DNA from: Bacillus pumilus
GTDB lineage: Bacteria > Bacillota > Bacilli > Bacillales > Bacillaceae
Direction: 5' to 3'
Length of the DNA: 64,000 bases
NCBI RefSeq assembly: GCF_002744245.1
Contig: NZ_NKHG01000038.1
Location: forward strand, 34,196 to 98,195
Position numbers and translations under genes: made by a program. Positions 18,628 through 26,814 of the stretch are shown here, in pieces; position 1 is the first letter of the stretch; each line of letters starts with the position of its first letter. A model generated the notes under the pieces. The model was not told where the DNA came from. It saw nothing but the letters and a program-made list of their open reading frames with translations, and made no database searches.

Positions 18628-19893
18628 ATGGAAAAGACGAATCTAAGTGAAAGTGTTTGGAATAAACGCTTTACCTCATTATTCATATCAAGACTCATTA
18701 AAAATACAGGGGAAAGCTTTGCTTTTACATCCGTTCTTTGGCTATTAATTTTAAGAGGAGATGGAGCGCTCGGTACAGGACTTCTTCTAGCAGTTACAGT
18801 TCTTCCTTCATCATTGTTAGCCCCAATACTAGGACCTCTTATGAAAAAGCATCATTTGTCTAAATGGATGTTCGCTTCAGACGTCGTTCGAGCAACAATT
18901 GTACTCATTATTCCACTATTGCACTTTTCGCATGTATTGCCCCTATGGTTATTGATCGTTTTAATGGTTATTCAATCGGCAACTGGTGCAGCGTATAACC
19001 CAGCTTCTGTGGCCATCTTACCGCAGATTGTTCCGAAACATCTTATTCAAAAAGCAAATGCAATCCTGCAATCTTCTTTTGAAATTGTCGCACTTGCCGC
19101 AGTGATGGTGGCAGGCCTTTTGGTCAAATTAATTGGACCTGCAGATACTCTGCTGATTACAACTGCCTTATTTATCATATCTGGCCTGTTTATTATAGGC
19201 GTTAAACTAAAGAAGACAGAAGAAGAGAAAGCAGCGGGTATTAAACAAGCAAAGAATACATATCTGTATAACTTAAAAAGAGGCTTCCTTGTTGTCAAAA
19301 ATCATCACATTTTATTTGCGCTGACGCTTTATTGTATTCTGATGAATGTCGCAGCAGCCCCGTGGCAGGCCCTATCTGCTGTATACGTAGCAGAAGCGCT
19401 GCAAAGTGATTCAATGGTTTACTCCATTTTAAGAGGTGTTGCCGCAGTCGGCGCCTTTATGATGGGTTTTGCTCTTGCCAAGGTCAAAATTAAAAGGTTT
19501 GGTTTGTTCTTTATCGTCGCTGGAATGATTGAAGGGGCAGCGTTCTTTATCACAGGAATGAGCACATGGCTGCCGATAGTTCTTCTTGCTTCCTTTATTT
19601 TCGGTGCCGCCGTCAGTGCCATTAATGTACCGGAAATGGTCATTATTCAAACGTCTGTTGACCAAGAGGATCAGCCGCAAGTATACGCTGTGATCAATGC
19701 GTCATCCAATGTCTTTCTCCCGCTTGCGGCTGTCGTATCGGGCGTTCTGGCAGAAAGATTTGGAGCTGGACCTGTCATTGCTGGTGGAGGGGTGCTTGAA
19801 ATTTTATCGGGCATCGCGATCTTCCTATTTACAGGGCTGGCGAAAAGCCATTTAACGGCTGAAAAACAGAAGTCTGAAACGGTTGAGGCGTAA
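18628..19893 (+). CDS. MFS transporter, DHA3-like
   Basis: 421-aa permease with about 12 hydrophobic segments in two halves joined by a charged loop (KLKKTEEEKAAGIKQAKNT, about 190-208). SRLIKNTGESFAFTSVLWLL at the start and PASVAILPQIVPKHLIQKANAILQS are typical of the macrolide-efflux-like DHA3 branch, which also includes siderophore exporters. ATG 18628 is 7-8 nt after GAAAGGAT; a GTG directly before it is less likely. It has its own terminator and no B. subtilis counterpart in this slot, between yjzC and yjzD, so it looks like a lineage-specific insertion. The substrate cannot be assigned. Confidence 0.85.
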   Translation: MEKTNLSESVWNKRFTSLFISRLIKNTGESFAFTSVLWLLILRGDGALGTGLLLAVTVLPSSLLAPILGPLMKKHHLSKWMFASDVVRATIVLIIPLLHFSHVLPLWLLIVLMVIQSATGAAYNPASVAILPQIVPKHLIQKANAILQSSFEIVALAAVMVAGLLVKLIGPADTLLITTALFIISGLFIIGVKLKKTEEEKAAGIKQAKNTYLYNLKRGFLVVKNHHILFALTLYCILMNVAAAPWQALSAVYVAEALQSDSMVYSILRGVAAVGAFMMGFALAKVKIKRFGLFFIVAGMIEGAAFFITGMSTWLPIVLLASFIFGAAVSAINVPEMVIIQTSVDQEDQPQVYAVINASSNVFLPLAAVVSGVLAERFGAGPVIAGGGVLEILSGIAIFLFTGLAKSHLTAEKQKSETVEA

Positions 19894-19900
19894 ACTAATA

Positions 19901-19931
19901 AAAACCCCCTGTCTATCATACAGGGGGTTTT
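19901..19931. terminator. Terminator after the MFS gene
   Basis: AAAACCCCCTG pairs with CAGGGGGTTTT around a 9-nt loop. Confidence 0.92.
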
Positions 19932-19944
19932 AGCGTGAAGACAA

Positions 19945-20030
19945 ACTTTCGCATTCGCCTGCAGTACTGCGTGCCGGTGCTCACGAATCTCAAATTCGCT
20001 CCGGTACAGGCTTCAAGGGTTTTCAAAACA
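19945..20030. repeat. GC-richer intergenic element with imperfect inverted repeat
   Basis: Between two terminators lies about 85 nt of denser GC than its surroundings. GTGCCGG (near 19972) and CCGGTAC (near 20005) form the outer arms of a hairpin, CGAAT and ATTCG the inner arms. Read on the minus strand it is open over about 25 codons (CTGANLRFVSTGTQYCRR), without a plausible start. It looks like a remnant or a dispersed repeat unit; only one copy is in this window. Confidence 0.35.
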
Positions 20031-20045
20031 TGCTGAAAAGAAGAA

Positions 20046-20078
20046 AAAGAGCTAAAATATAGATCATTTTAGCTCTTT
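20046..20078. terminator. Terminator of yjzD
   Basis: AAAGAGCTAAAAT and ATTTTAGCTCTTT form a perfect 13-bp stem just past the yjzD stop (minus strand). Confidence 0.85.
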
Positions 20079-20092
20079 GTCAGCAATCGTTT

Positions 20093-20287
20093 CTAAGAGT
20101 GTTTAGTTGAACTTTCCGTTTTTTTCATTGGACTTACTTCAGCAAAGATGAATAAAATAACCGTAAACACAACCGCAAGAATGGAAGTCAACGTAAAATC
20201 ATAAGCAGCTCCATTCATAGATGCAACGATGTAACCAGCCATATGTGTTAGTAGAAAAGTCCAAATGAGGGTGATAATATAACGCAT
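20093..20287 (-). CDS. yjzD: YjzD family small membrane protein (DUF2929)
   Basis: 64-aa protein with two membrane helices (YIITLIWTFLLTHMAGYIVASM and TSILAVVFTVILFIFAEV) and a short charged tail. It is similar end to end to B. subtilis YjzD. The ATG at 20287 is preceded by GGACGGTGGGATT. Single gene with its own terminator. Function unknown. Confidence 0.85.
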   Translation of the reverse strand: MRYIITLIWTFLLTHMAGYIVASMNGAAYDFTLTSILAVVFTVILFIFAEVSPMKKTESSTKHS

Positions 20288-20499
20288 AATCCCACCGTCC
20301 TTTATGTAACAATCTATTGACTATCATATCATAGATGCGAGTCAAGGGAAAAGACTGTTTTCCGCCTTTATGTGACCATTTTGAGACCTTCTGCTATAAA
20401 AATAAAAAGAATTCTTCTGTCTTTAGGGGATTTCCTTATTCCTAAGAGAGTGATTGTTCATATCATAGATAGCAGAATCACTGAAAGGAGGCTGGCCAT

Positions 20500-21240
20500 A
20501 TGGGTGTTAGCAAACGTTTTTTCCAGCTTGGTTCCCAGTGGAACGTCATTCACCTTCCTCAAAAACCAAATGGCTTTGGCATTCTGATCCTCGGTGACCG
20601 AAATCATTTTGTGCAGGAAAATACATCATTCTGGCTTCAGCATTATGGAAGAAACCAGCTTTTAACTGCCTTAAAGGATGAAGGATATACATTGTTTAAT
20701 AGTCATCTTCATGGGAATCACTGGGGATGCGAAGATGCTGTTTTTAGTGCAAAGCAGCTCGTTCATCACACATTAAAACAAGAAATATTAAACAGAGAAA
20801 TTCATGTGCTAGCAGAGGGGATGGGTGCCCTTGTGGCCATGAGTCTGGCCGAAGAGATGCCAGAAGTATTAAGGTCCATTGCGATGCTGAATCCATGTTT
20901 GAACCTGCATGCACAAAGAGAAAGAGAAAAAGAACACAAATTCTTCTACAAACAGCTGATCAAAGAGTTAGCACAGAGCTATAGATGCTCTGAACAGGAA
21001 GCGGAAACGCACCCACTTCCTTCTTGTTCCGTTCATTCAGCTCATGTACCGATTCATATATGGCAAAGACTAAACGGAGCGCCATATGCATATGAACTTC
21101 ACGCAAAGCCTTTTATTGATCAGCATATGATGAATCCGGAACATTGTCAGGTAGATCTCACCTTGCATATGTTTGATCACCCACGAAGAATCTTTCAGTC
21201 CATTCACAAGTTTTATAAATCGCATGAAAGGGAATTGTAA
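20500..21240 (+). CDS. yjaU: Alpha/beta-hydrolase-fold protein, probably non-catalytic
   Basis: 246-aa protein with an alpha/beta-hydrolase outline (GFGILILGDRNHF early; VLAEGMGALVAMSLAEEMPEV at the nucleophile-elbow position). Where active enzymes have G-x-S-x-G, this one reads AEGMGA: the nucleophile Ser is replaced by Gly, so classic ester hydrolysis is unlikely. The ATG at 20500 follows AAAGGAGG by 8 nt. A terminator separates it from yjaV. Matches yjaU of B. subtilis by position. Function unknown. Confidence 0.8.
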   Translation: MGVSKRFFQLGSQWNVIHLPQKPNGFGILILGDRNHFVQENTSFWLQHYGRNQLLTALKDEGYTLFNSHLHGNHWGCEDAVFSAKQLVHHTLKQEILNREIHVLAEGMGALVAMSLAEEMPEVLRSIAMLNPCLNLHAQREREKEHKFFYKQLIKELAQSYRCSEQEAETHPLPSCSVHSAHVPIHIWQRLNGAPYAYELHAKPFIDQHMMNPEHCQVDLTLHMFDHPRRIFQSIHKFYKSHEREL

Positions 21241-21256
21241 TGAATAGGATGATAAC

Positions 21257-21286
21257 AGCCCTTCATGGAAAGGGCTCTTCTTTTTA
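21257..21286 (+). terminator. Terminator between yjaU and yjaV
   Basis: AGCCCTT, 6-nt loop, AAGGGCT, then a T-rich CTTCTTTTT tract. Confidence 0.75.
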
Positions 21287-21315
21287 TTCGATATGCTAAA
21301 AAAGGGGACATGAAC

Positions 21316-21894
21316 ATGGAAACCGGACTAATCATAGGTGCAGATGAATTTTTTGGCCTGACACTTTGTGAACATATGATGAAAGAGGGCATACAAGTGG
21401 ACATTACGTGTCCTCACGATCAGACAGAAGACCAAAAGATGCTATTAGAAGAGCGGATGATGTGGCTCGGCAGAAATGATCTCGTTCGTTTCATTGACCT
21501 TGGGGATAGCAAAGAGACGTATGACTTTATTTTTATTCAATCAGAGGAAGCAAATAAAAGGCAGACAGACCTTAAAGCAAGACATGGAATGTACCAATTA
21601 CTTTTTGAAGAACTAGAAGAAGAGCCGTTCAAACAGGACGTACCAGCAATTATCCTTCCTCGCATGTTCGGACCATGGACCCTCAATCACGAAAGAAGAA
21701 CAAGGAGTGATCACTCCTTTTTTGTAGAAGATGCCGTAAAGGATCTCTTGAAGTGGGTCTCGTGCACCAATCAAAGGCAGGATATGAGGCATCAATTGAA
21801 GGTAGAAAGACAAACAGATGACAAACAAGCAGAAAAATTGATCGCAGATTGGAAAAGACAAAACTCAACATTTTTCGACAAAAAGCAAGAATGA
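21316..21894 (+). CDS. yjaV: Rossmann-fold NAD(P)-binding-like protein
   Basis: 192-aa protein that starts METGLIIGADEFFGLTLCEHMMKEG, a Rossmann beta-alpha-beta opening with an atypical glycine pattern; the rest (LDLKARHGMYQLLF, IILPRMFGPWT) resembles a shortened NAD-dependent epimerase without the usual YxxxK. ATG 21316 is chosen over ATG 21310 because it is 8 nt from GGGG rather than 2. B. subtilis yjaV holds the same position. Function unknown; it may have lost catalysis. Confidence 0.75.
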   Translation: METGLIIGADEFFGLTLCEHMMKEGIQVDITCPHDQTEDQKMLLEERMMWLGRNDLVRFIDLGDSKETYDFIFIQSEEANKRQTDLKARHGMYQLLFEELEEEPFKQDVPAIILPRMFGPWTLNHERRTRSDHSFFVEDAVKDLLKWVSCTNQRQDMRHQLKVERQTDDKQAEKLIADWKRQNSTFFDKKQE

Positions 21895-21984
21895 TCTTCC
21901 ATCTTCTCTTTTTTCAGTATAAAATAAACCTATATTTAACATACAGGTTCATGCTTGGATGTTGCAAAGGGAGTTGAACATGGC

Positions 21985-22947
21985 ATGAGGTACCAATGGC
22001 TTGTCATGATCTTTTCGTTCCTTCTCCTATTATCTGCCTGCTCGCAGGCGCCTTTAAAAGGACATATTGAGAAGGTGGGTTTACTCGTCCCCGATACGAT
22101 TAATGATCAAGTTTGGGGAACGAAAGGTTATAAAGGCTTATTGAATATCCAATCAACATTGGGTGTAGATGTTTATTATAAGGAAGGAATGGTCGACAAG
22201 GAGAAAATCGTTGATGCCATTGAAGAATTCCATAAAAAAGGAGTTAATTTGATTATTGGTCATGGCAATGAATACAGCGAAATTTTTAACTTGATCAGTG
22301 AAGATTATCCCAAAACACAATTTATTACGGTCAATGGAGGCAAGCCCCAGGCTGACAATGTCGCAAATTTGACGTTTAGAGGAGAAGCAATGGGCTTTTT
22401 CGGAGGCATGACAGCAGCACATATGTCAAAAACAAAAAAGATTGGTATTCTTGCTACATATGATTGGCAAGGCGAAGTAGACGGTTTTATCAAAGGTGCA
22501 AAATATCAAGACGATCATGTGCAAGTGCTAGTGAAATTTGTCGAAAACTGGGATGATGCTGACAAAGCCGTTGATCTCTATCAAAAATTGAAAAAACAGG
22601 ACGTAGATGTTGTTTATCCAGCAGGCGATGCTTATAATATACCTGTCATTGAACAAATCAAAGCCGATCATTTATCAGCTATCGGGTATGTCACCGATCA
22701 ATCCAACCTCGGCAGCCATACCGTCTTAACCAGCACAGTACAGCATGTCGATAAAGCGTACAGTATCATTGCAAAGAAATTTAATGAAGGCAAGCTAAAC
22801 GAACAAGGTGAGTACTCCTTTGACTTTAAAGAAGGAGTGATCGAAATGGGGAAATTTAGCTCAACCGTTGATCACGCTTTTGTGAAAAGCATTGAAAGTG
22901 ATATTTCGTATTATAAAAAAACAGGCAAACTGCCAAATGAAAAGTGA
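21985..22947 (+). CDS. med: Med, BMP-family lipoprotein, positive regulator of comK
   Basis: 320-aa lipoprotein: signal MRYQWLVMIFSFLLLLSACSQ with lipobox Cys19, then a periplasmic-binding-protein/BMP (nucleoside-binding) domain (GLLVPDTINDQVWGTKGYKGL, GHGNEYSEIF, GEAMGFFGGMTAAHMSK, GYVTDQSNLG). In B. subtilis Med raises comK expression. ATG 21985 gives the start seen in B. subtilis Med. The stop overlaps the region before comZ by a few nt, forming the med-comZ operon. Confidence 0.93.
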   Translation: MRYQWLVMIFSFLLLLSACSQAPLKGHIEKVGLLVPDTINDQVWGTKGYKGLLNIQSTLGVDVYYKEGMVDKEKIVDAIEEFHKKGVNLIIGHGNEYSEIFNLISEDYPKTQFITVNGGKPQADNVANLTFRGEAMGFFGGMTAAHMSKTKKIGILATYDWQGEVDGFIKGAKYQDDHVQVLVKFVENWDDADKAVDLYQKLKKQDVDVVYPAGDAYNIPVIEQIKADHLSAIGYVTDQSNLGSHTVLTSTVQHVDKAYSIIAKKFNEGKLNEQGEYSFDFKEGVIEMGKFSSTVDHAFVKSIESDISYYKKTGKLPNEK

Positions 22948-22958
22948 GGATATTGAAC

Positions 22959-23156
22959 ATGCAGCACGAAAAATCGATGGAGTTTTTACAAATAGCTATG
23001 AAGTATTTCCCGCAAGCAAAAGAAGAGTTGGATAAAGCAGGGATTCAGCTTGATCCAGAAGCACTTCAGCCGCTTCTATCATTGATCACATCTGTCATGC
23101 AAGAGGCATATGAGCTTGGAAAAGCAGAAGCAGACTCAAAAAAAGCCACAGAATAG
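22959..23156 (+). CDS. comZ: ComZ, late competence protein
   Basis: 65-aa helical protein, MQHEKSMEFLQIAMKYFPQAKEELDKAGIQLDPEAL..., very close to B. subtilis ComZ, which negatively affects comG expression. The ATG at 22959 follows GTGAGGATATT, 11 nt after the med stop. The stop codon lies in the terminator loop. Confidence 0.92.
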   Translation: MQHEKSMEFLQIAMKYFPQAKEELDKAGIQLDPEALQPLLSLITSVMQEAYELGKAEADSKKATE

Positions 23157-23169
23157 TGGCTTTTTTTTT
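23138..23169. terminator. Terminator of med-comZ (shared with yjzB)
   Basis: AAAAAGCCAC, 6-nt loop, GTGGCTTTTT and further Ts; the convergent yjzB stop falls in the T run. Confidence 0.92.
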
Positions 23170-23401
23170 ATAATATTTTTTTCTTGAAGGCACTAATCAT
23201 AGGGCCAACATCTTTAAACACAGGCTTTAGCTCGTCGATCGAGTTCATAATGTTCCCAATTTGATTCATGACATGCATATAGTCGATCGAATCATCATTT
23301 GAAGATGTATTCGCTCGTTCCTCCTTTGTTTCTGTCTCGCTTTTCTCTTTTTCTAGTTGCTGGCCAAACATCATCGCCGAGAAAATATCCTTTTGAGCCA
23401 T
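23168..23401 (-). CDS. yjzB: YjzB-like small protein
   Basis: 77-aa hydrophilic protein (MAQKDIFSAMMFGQQLEKEKSETETKEE... DELKPVFKDVGPMISAFKKKIL), with an acidic low-complexity middle and helical ends. AAAGGAA precedes the ATG at 23401. Converges with comZ and diverges from fabHA; B. subtilis has yjzB in this slot. Function unknown. Confidence 0.65.
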   Translation of the reverse strand: MAQKDIFSAMMFGQQLEKEKSETETKEERANTSSNDDSIDYMHVMNQIGNIMNSIDELKPVFKDVGPMISAFKKKIL

Positions 23402-23475
23402 ATCGCATGTTCCTTTCTACTATTGGTATATCATTAATCTATGAAAAAAGTGAACGGAAAGGTTAGACGTTTGTA

Positions 23476-23504
23476 TTGCCAAGAAGAAAAAAATAAGGTA
23501 AAAT
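23476..23504 (+). promoter_or_regulatory. fabHA-fabF promoter
   Basis: TTGCCA (23476-23481), 17-nt spacer, TAAAAT (23499-23504), a good SigA promoter overlapped at its 3' edge by the FapR operator. Confidence 0.75.
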
Positions 23505-23520
23505 TAGTACCAGATACTAA
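23504..23520 (+). promoter_or_regulatory. FapR operator
   Basis: TTAGTACCAGATACTAA, a 17-bp FapR palindrome starting at the last base of the -10. FapR represses fatty-acid genes until malonyl-CoA releases it (established in Bacillus). Confidence 0.9.
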
Positions 23521-23570
23521 TATAAGATCACAATATTACATGCTCGTATGAGTAAAAGGAGTCTTATTCA

Positions 23571-24509
23571 ATGAATGCTGGAATTATTGGCCTTGGCCGC
23601 TATATACCTGAAAAAGTATTAACAAATCTTGATTTAGAAAAAATGGTTGAAACTTCTGACGAGTGGATTCGTACTAGAACAGGTATAGAAGAAAGAAGAA
23701 TTGCATCTGATGATGTCAATACATCTCATATGGCGCTTGCTGCTGCAAAAAAAGCATTAGCTGACGCCGGTGTAGCTGCAGAAGATATTGATATGATTCT
23801 TGTGGCGACCGTCACGCCAGATCAAGCATTTCCGACAGTCGCTTGTATGATTCAAGAACAGCTCGGTGCACATAAAGCATGTGCAATGGATATTAGCGCT
23901 GCTTGTGCTGGCTTTATGTATGGGCTTGTTACTGGAAAACAATTTATCGAATCAGGAACTTACAAGCATGTGCTCGTCGTTGGCGTTGAAAAGCTTTCTC
24001 GCATTACCGATTGGGATGACCGCAATACAGCTGTTTTGTTCGGAGACGGAGCAGGTGCTGCTGTGTTAGGATCAGTCAGTGAAGGGAAAGGAATTCTATC
24101 ATTTGAGCTTGGAGCCGATGGAAGCGGCGGAAAGCACTTGTACTTAGATGAAAAAGATCATACAATCATGAATGGACGAGAAGTATTTAAATTTGCAGTG
24201 AGACAGATGGGCGAGTCAAGTGTAAACGTCATCGAAAAAGCTGGACTATCGAAAGAAGATGTTGACTTCTTGATCCCGCATCAAGCCAATATTCGTATTA
24301 TGGAAGCAGCACGCGAACGCTTAGAACTTCCCATCGAAAAAATGTCGAAGACTGTCCATAAATATGGAAACACATCAGCAGCATCCATTCCAATTTCACT
24401 ATGTGAAGAAATCGAAGCCGGCAAAATTCATGACGGCGATGTGATTGTAATGGTTGGTTTTGGTGGCGGATTAACGTGGGGCGCAATCGTTATGCGATGG
24501 GGCCGATAA
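23571..24509 (+). CDS. fabHA: Beta-ketoacyl-ACP synthase III
   Basis: 312 aa, same length as B. subtilis FabHA. Starts fatty-acid synthesis by condensing a branched or straight acyl-CoA with malonyl-ACP. Cys112 in [10 protein letters not shown], His in [11 protein letters not shown] and Asn in KYGNTSAAS make the catalytic triad. [17 protein letters not shown] is the CoA-binding N-terminus. First gene of fabHA-fabF; FapR-controlled. Confidence 0.96.
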   Translation: MNAGIIGLGRYIPEKVLTNLDLEKMVETSDEWIRTRTGIEERRIASDDVNTSHMALAAAKKALADAGVAAEDIDMILVATVTPDQAFPTVACMIQEQLGAHKACAMDISAACAGFMYGLVTGKQFIESGTYKHVLVVGVEKLSRITDWDDRNTAVLFGDGAGAAVLGSVSEGKGILSFELGADGSGGKHLYLDEKDHTIMNGREVFKFAVRQMGESSVNVIEKAGLSKEDVDFLIPHQANIRIMEAARERLELPIEKMSKTVHKYGNTSAASIPISLCEEIEAGKIHDGDVIVMVGFGGGLTWGAIVMRWGR

Positions 24510-24530
24510 AAGAGTGAGGTGCACAAATTA

Positions 24531-25772
24531 ATGGATAAAAAACGAGTAGTTGTTACAGGACTAGGTGCTTTGACACCTCTTGGCAACGATGTAGAGACAA
24601 CATGGAACAATGCTGTAGCAGGTGTATCAGGTGTTGGACCGATCACACGTGTCGATTCAAGTGAATATACCGCAAAAGTAGCTGCAGAACTAAAAGATTT
24701 TAACATCGAAGATTACATGGAGAAAAAAGAAGCCAGAAAAATGGCACGCTTCACTCAATATGCAGTCGTAGCTGCTCAAAAGGCTTTAGAAGATTCACGT
24801 CTGGAAATTACAGATGAAATCGCACCACGTGTTGGAGTATGGGTTGGATCTGGTATTGGTGGACTTGAAACATTTGAAGAGCAGTTTGAAGTTTATTCAA
24901 ATAAAGGGGCAAGACGCGTAAGCCCATTCTTTGTCCCAATGATGATTCCAGATATGGCGACAGGGCAAATTTCAATTGCCCTTGGCGCAAAAGGTGTCAA
25001 CTCTTGTACAGTCACAGCATGTGCAACAGGTACAAACTCAATCGGTGATGCATTTAAAGCCATTCAGCGCGGAGATGCTGATGCAATGATTACAGGCGGA
25101 ACAGAAGCGCCATTAACTAAAATGTCGTTTGCCGGTTTCTGTGCAAACAAAGCCCTTTCGACAAATCCTGATCCAGACACAGCAAGCCGTCCATTTGATA
25201 AAAACCGTGACGGGTTTGTGATGGGTGAGGGAGCAGGGATTATTGTTCTTGAAGAATTAGAGCATGCATTAAAACGCGGTGCGACGATTTATGCAGAAAT
25301 CGTTGGGTACGGTTCAACTGGAGATGCATACCATATTACAGCTCCAGCTCCAAACGGAGAAGGCGGCGTCCGTGCGATGAAAGAAGCGATTCGCGATGCA
25401 GGTTTGACTGTGGAAGAAATTGATTATATCAATGCCCACGGAACAAGCACACCTTACAATGATAAATTTGAAACAATGGCGATTAAAGAAGTGTTCGGAG
25501 AGCATGCGAATCAGCTTGCGATCAGTTCGACAAAATCAATGACAGGTCACTTACTTGGTGCAGCAGGTGGAGTAGAAGCGATTTTCTCTGTTCTGACGAT
25601 TAAAGACAGTGTCATTCCGCCAACAATTAATCTTGAAACACCGGATGAGGAATGTGATCTTGATTATGTAGCAAACGAAGCGCGTTCAAAAGAAGTACAA
25701 GTTGCTTTGAGTAACTCACTTGGTTTTGGCGGGCACAATGCGACAATTATCTTCAAAAAATACGAAGCGTAA
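24531..25772 (+). CDS. fabF: Beta-ketoacyl-ACP synthase II
   Basis: 413 aa, same length as B. subtilis FabF. Elongates acyl-ACP with malonyl-ACP. Catalytic Cys164 in [11 protein letters not shown], His in [11 protein letters not shown], and His in [14 protein letters not shown] are all there. ATG 24531 is used instead of the in-frame GTG at 24519, which lies inside the ribosome-binding sequence GTGAGGTG. A strong terminator follows. Confidence 0.96.
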   Translation: MDKKRVVVTGLGALTPLGNDVETTWNNAVAGVSGVGPITRVDSSEYTAKVAAELKDFNIEDYMEKKEARKMARFTQYAVVAAQKALEDSRLEITDEIAPRVGVWVGSGIGGLETFEEQFEVYSNKGARRVSPFFVPMMIPDMATGQISIALGAKGVNSCTVTACATGTNSIGDAFKAIQRGDADAMITGGTEAPLTKMSFAGFCANKALSTNPDPDTASRPFDKNRDGFVMGEGAGIIVLEELEHALKRGATIYAEIVGYGSTGDAYHITAPAPNGEGGVRAMKEAIRDAGLTVEEIDYINAHGTSTPYNDKFETMAIKEVFGEHANQLAISSTKSMTGHLLGAAGGVEAIFSVLTIKDSVIPPTINLETPDEECDLDYVANEARSKEVQVALSNSLGFGGHNATIIFKKYEA

Positions 25773-25784
25773 CATGTCCTGAGA

Positions 25785-25818
25785 AGGCGGCGATCGATAA
25801 ACAGATCGCCGCCTTTTT
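25785..25818 (+). terminator. Terminator of fabHA-fabF
   Basis: AGGCGGCGATC, 8-nt loop, GATCGCCGCCT, TTTTT. Confidence 0.93.
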
Positions 25819-25849
25819 GCATAGGATGAAAATGGAGGTGTTAAACGGA

Positions 25850-26644
25850 ATGGGTCTGGTCAATACACATTATCTCATCCATCAATCAGCATCATTTCAG
25901 GAGCTTTCGGCACGCTTTGTCCCTTATTTTAAAGGAGCGGTGGAAAAAGAATGGTCCTCTATTCTCTCCCATTTACAGCATCATGGAATGGTGAGGTCTT
26001 GGAATGCGTGTCAGGAAATGATCGACAAGCTCAAAGAAAAAGGGTACTTTCAGCTCGTCATGAAAGAATACCAAACGCTGAAAAAACTGTGGGATGGCCC
26101 TGACATCCCTGTATTTATTTTGCCTGTCAATGAGAGCAGTAAAGAGATCAGAGAGCACTTTTATTATCAATCCGGCATGGCATTTGACGACAAGATTTTT
26201 CTGTTCTTATCGCCGCATACCCCGAAAGAGCGTATTGGTACATTGATGACACATGAATATCATCATGTATGCAGGCTGCATTTTCTCACGAAAGAAGAAA
26301 ATGATTTTACATTCCTTGATACAATCATGATGGAAGGGTTGGCCGAATATGCTGTGTATCATAGATATGGAGAAAGCTATACAGCAAAATGGACCACATT
26401 ATATGACGAAACGCAGCTTGAACGCATGTACAAGAAATGGGTATCCAGTCACCTTCATAAGAAAGTCCAGGACGACGAAAGGCTGATACAGAACCTCCTT
26501 TATGGAAAAGGGAACTACCCCAAAATGCTTGGTTACGCGACTGGGTTTCATATCGTGAAAAAGTATTTCAGTGAGCACCGAATCAGCGAGGAGTCTATGA
26601 TTGCAGAGCCAGCTGAAACCTTTTTAAAGGTGATAGAATCATAA
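25850..26644 (+). CDS. yjaZ: YjaZ-like zinc metallopeptidase (DUF2268)
   Basis: 264-aa protein with the zincin motif HEYHH (His135-His139) and a downstream Glu in MMEGLAEYAVY as the likely third zinc ligand, typical of DUF2268 predicted Zn-proteases. No signal peptide. ATG 25850 follows GGAGGTG by 9 nt; earlier in-frame starts overlap the fabF terminator. Function unknown; a proteolytic role is inferred from the motif. Confidence 0.82.
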   Translation: MGLVNTHYLIHQSASFQELSARFVPYFKGAVEKEWSSILSHLQHHGMVRSWNACQEMIDKLKEKGYFQLVMKEYQTLKKLWDGPDIPVFILPVNESSKEIREHFYYQSGMAFDDKIFLFLSPHTPKERIGTLMTHEYHHVCRLHFLTKEENDFTFLDTIMMEGLAEYAVYHRYGESYTAKWTTLYDETQLERMYKKWVSSHLHKKVQDDERLIQNLLYGKGNYPKMLGYATGFHIVKKYFSEHRISEESMIAEPAETFLKVIES

Positions 26645-26716
26645 AGTGAATAATTCACATAAAAAGAGACATATTACAAATTTACTAAATACTTCTTGAT
26701 TTCGTCATGCTGATGT

Positions 26717-26725
26717 AATAATATA
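26717..26725 (+). promoter_or_regulatory. ScoC-like site upstream of app
   Basis: AATAATATA matches RATANTATY at 8 of 9 positions. ScoC (Hpr) represses app in B. subtilis; here this is only a motif resemblance in AT-rich DNA. Confidence 0.25.
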
Positions 26726-26763
26726 CAAATATAAATTTTGATAATTCTTTTTATTCGAAAAAC

Positions 26764-26775
26764 ACGAAATATTTC
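26764..26775. promoter_or_regulatory. 12-bp palindrome upstream of appD
   Basis: CGAAATATTTCG, perfect palindrome about 40 nt before the appD start; candidate operator, factor unknown. Confidence 0.3.
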
Positions 26776-26814
26776 GATTCGGTTCTATTGATCTATGAAG
26801 GAAGGAGCGAATGA

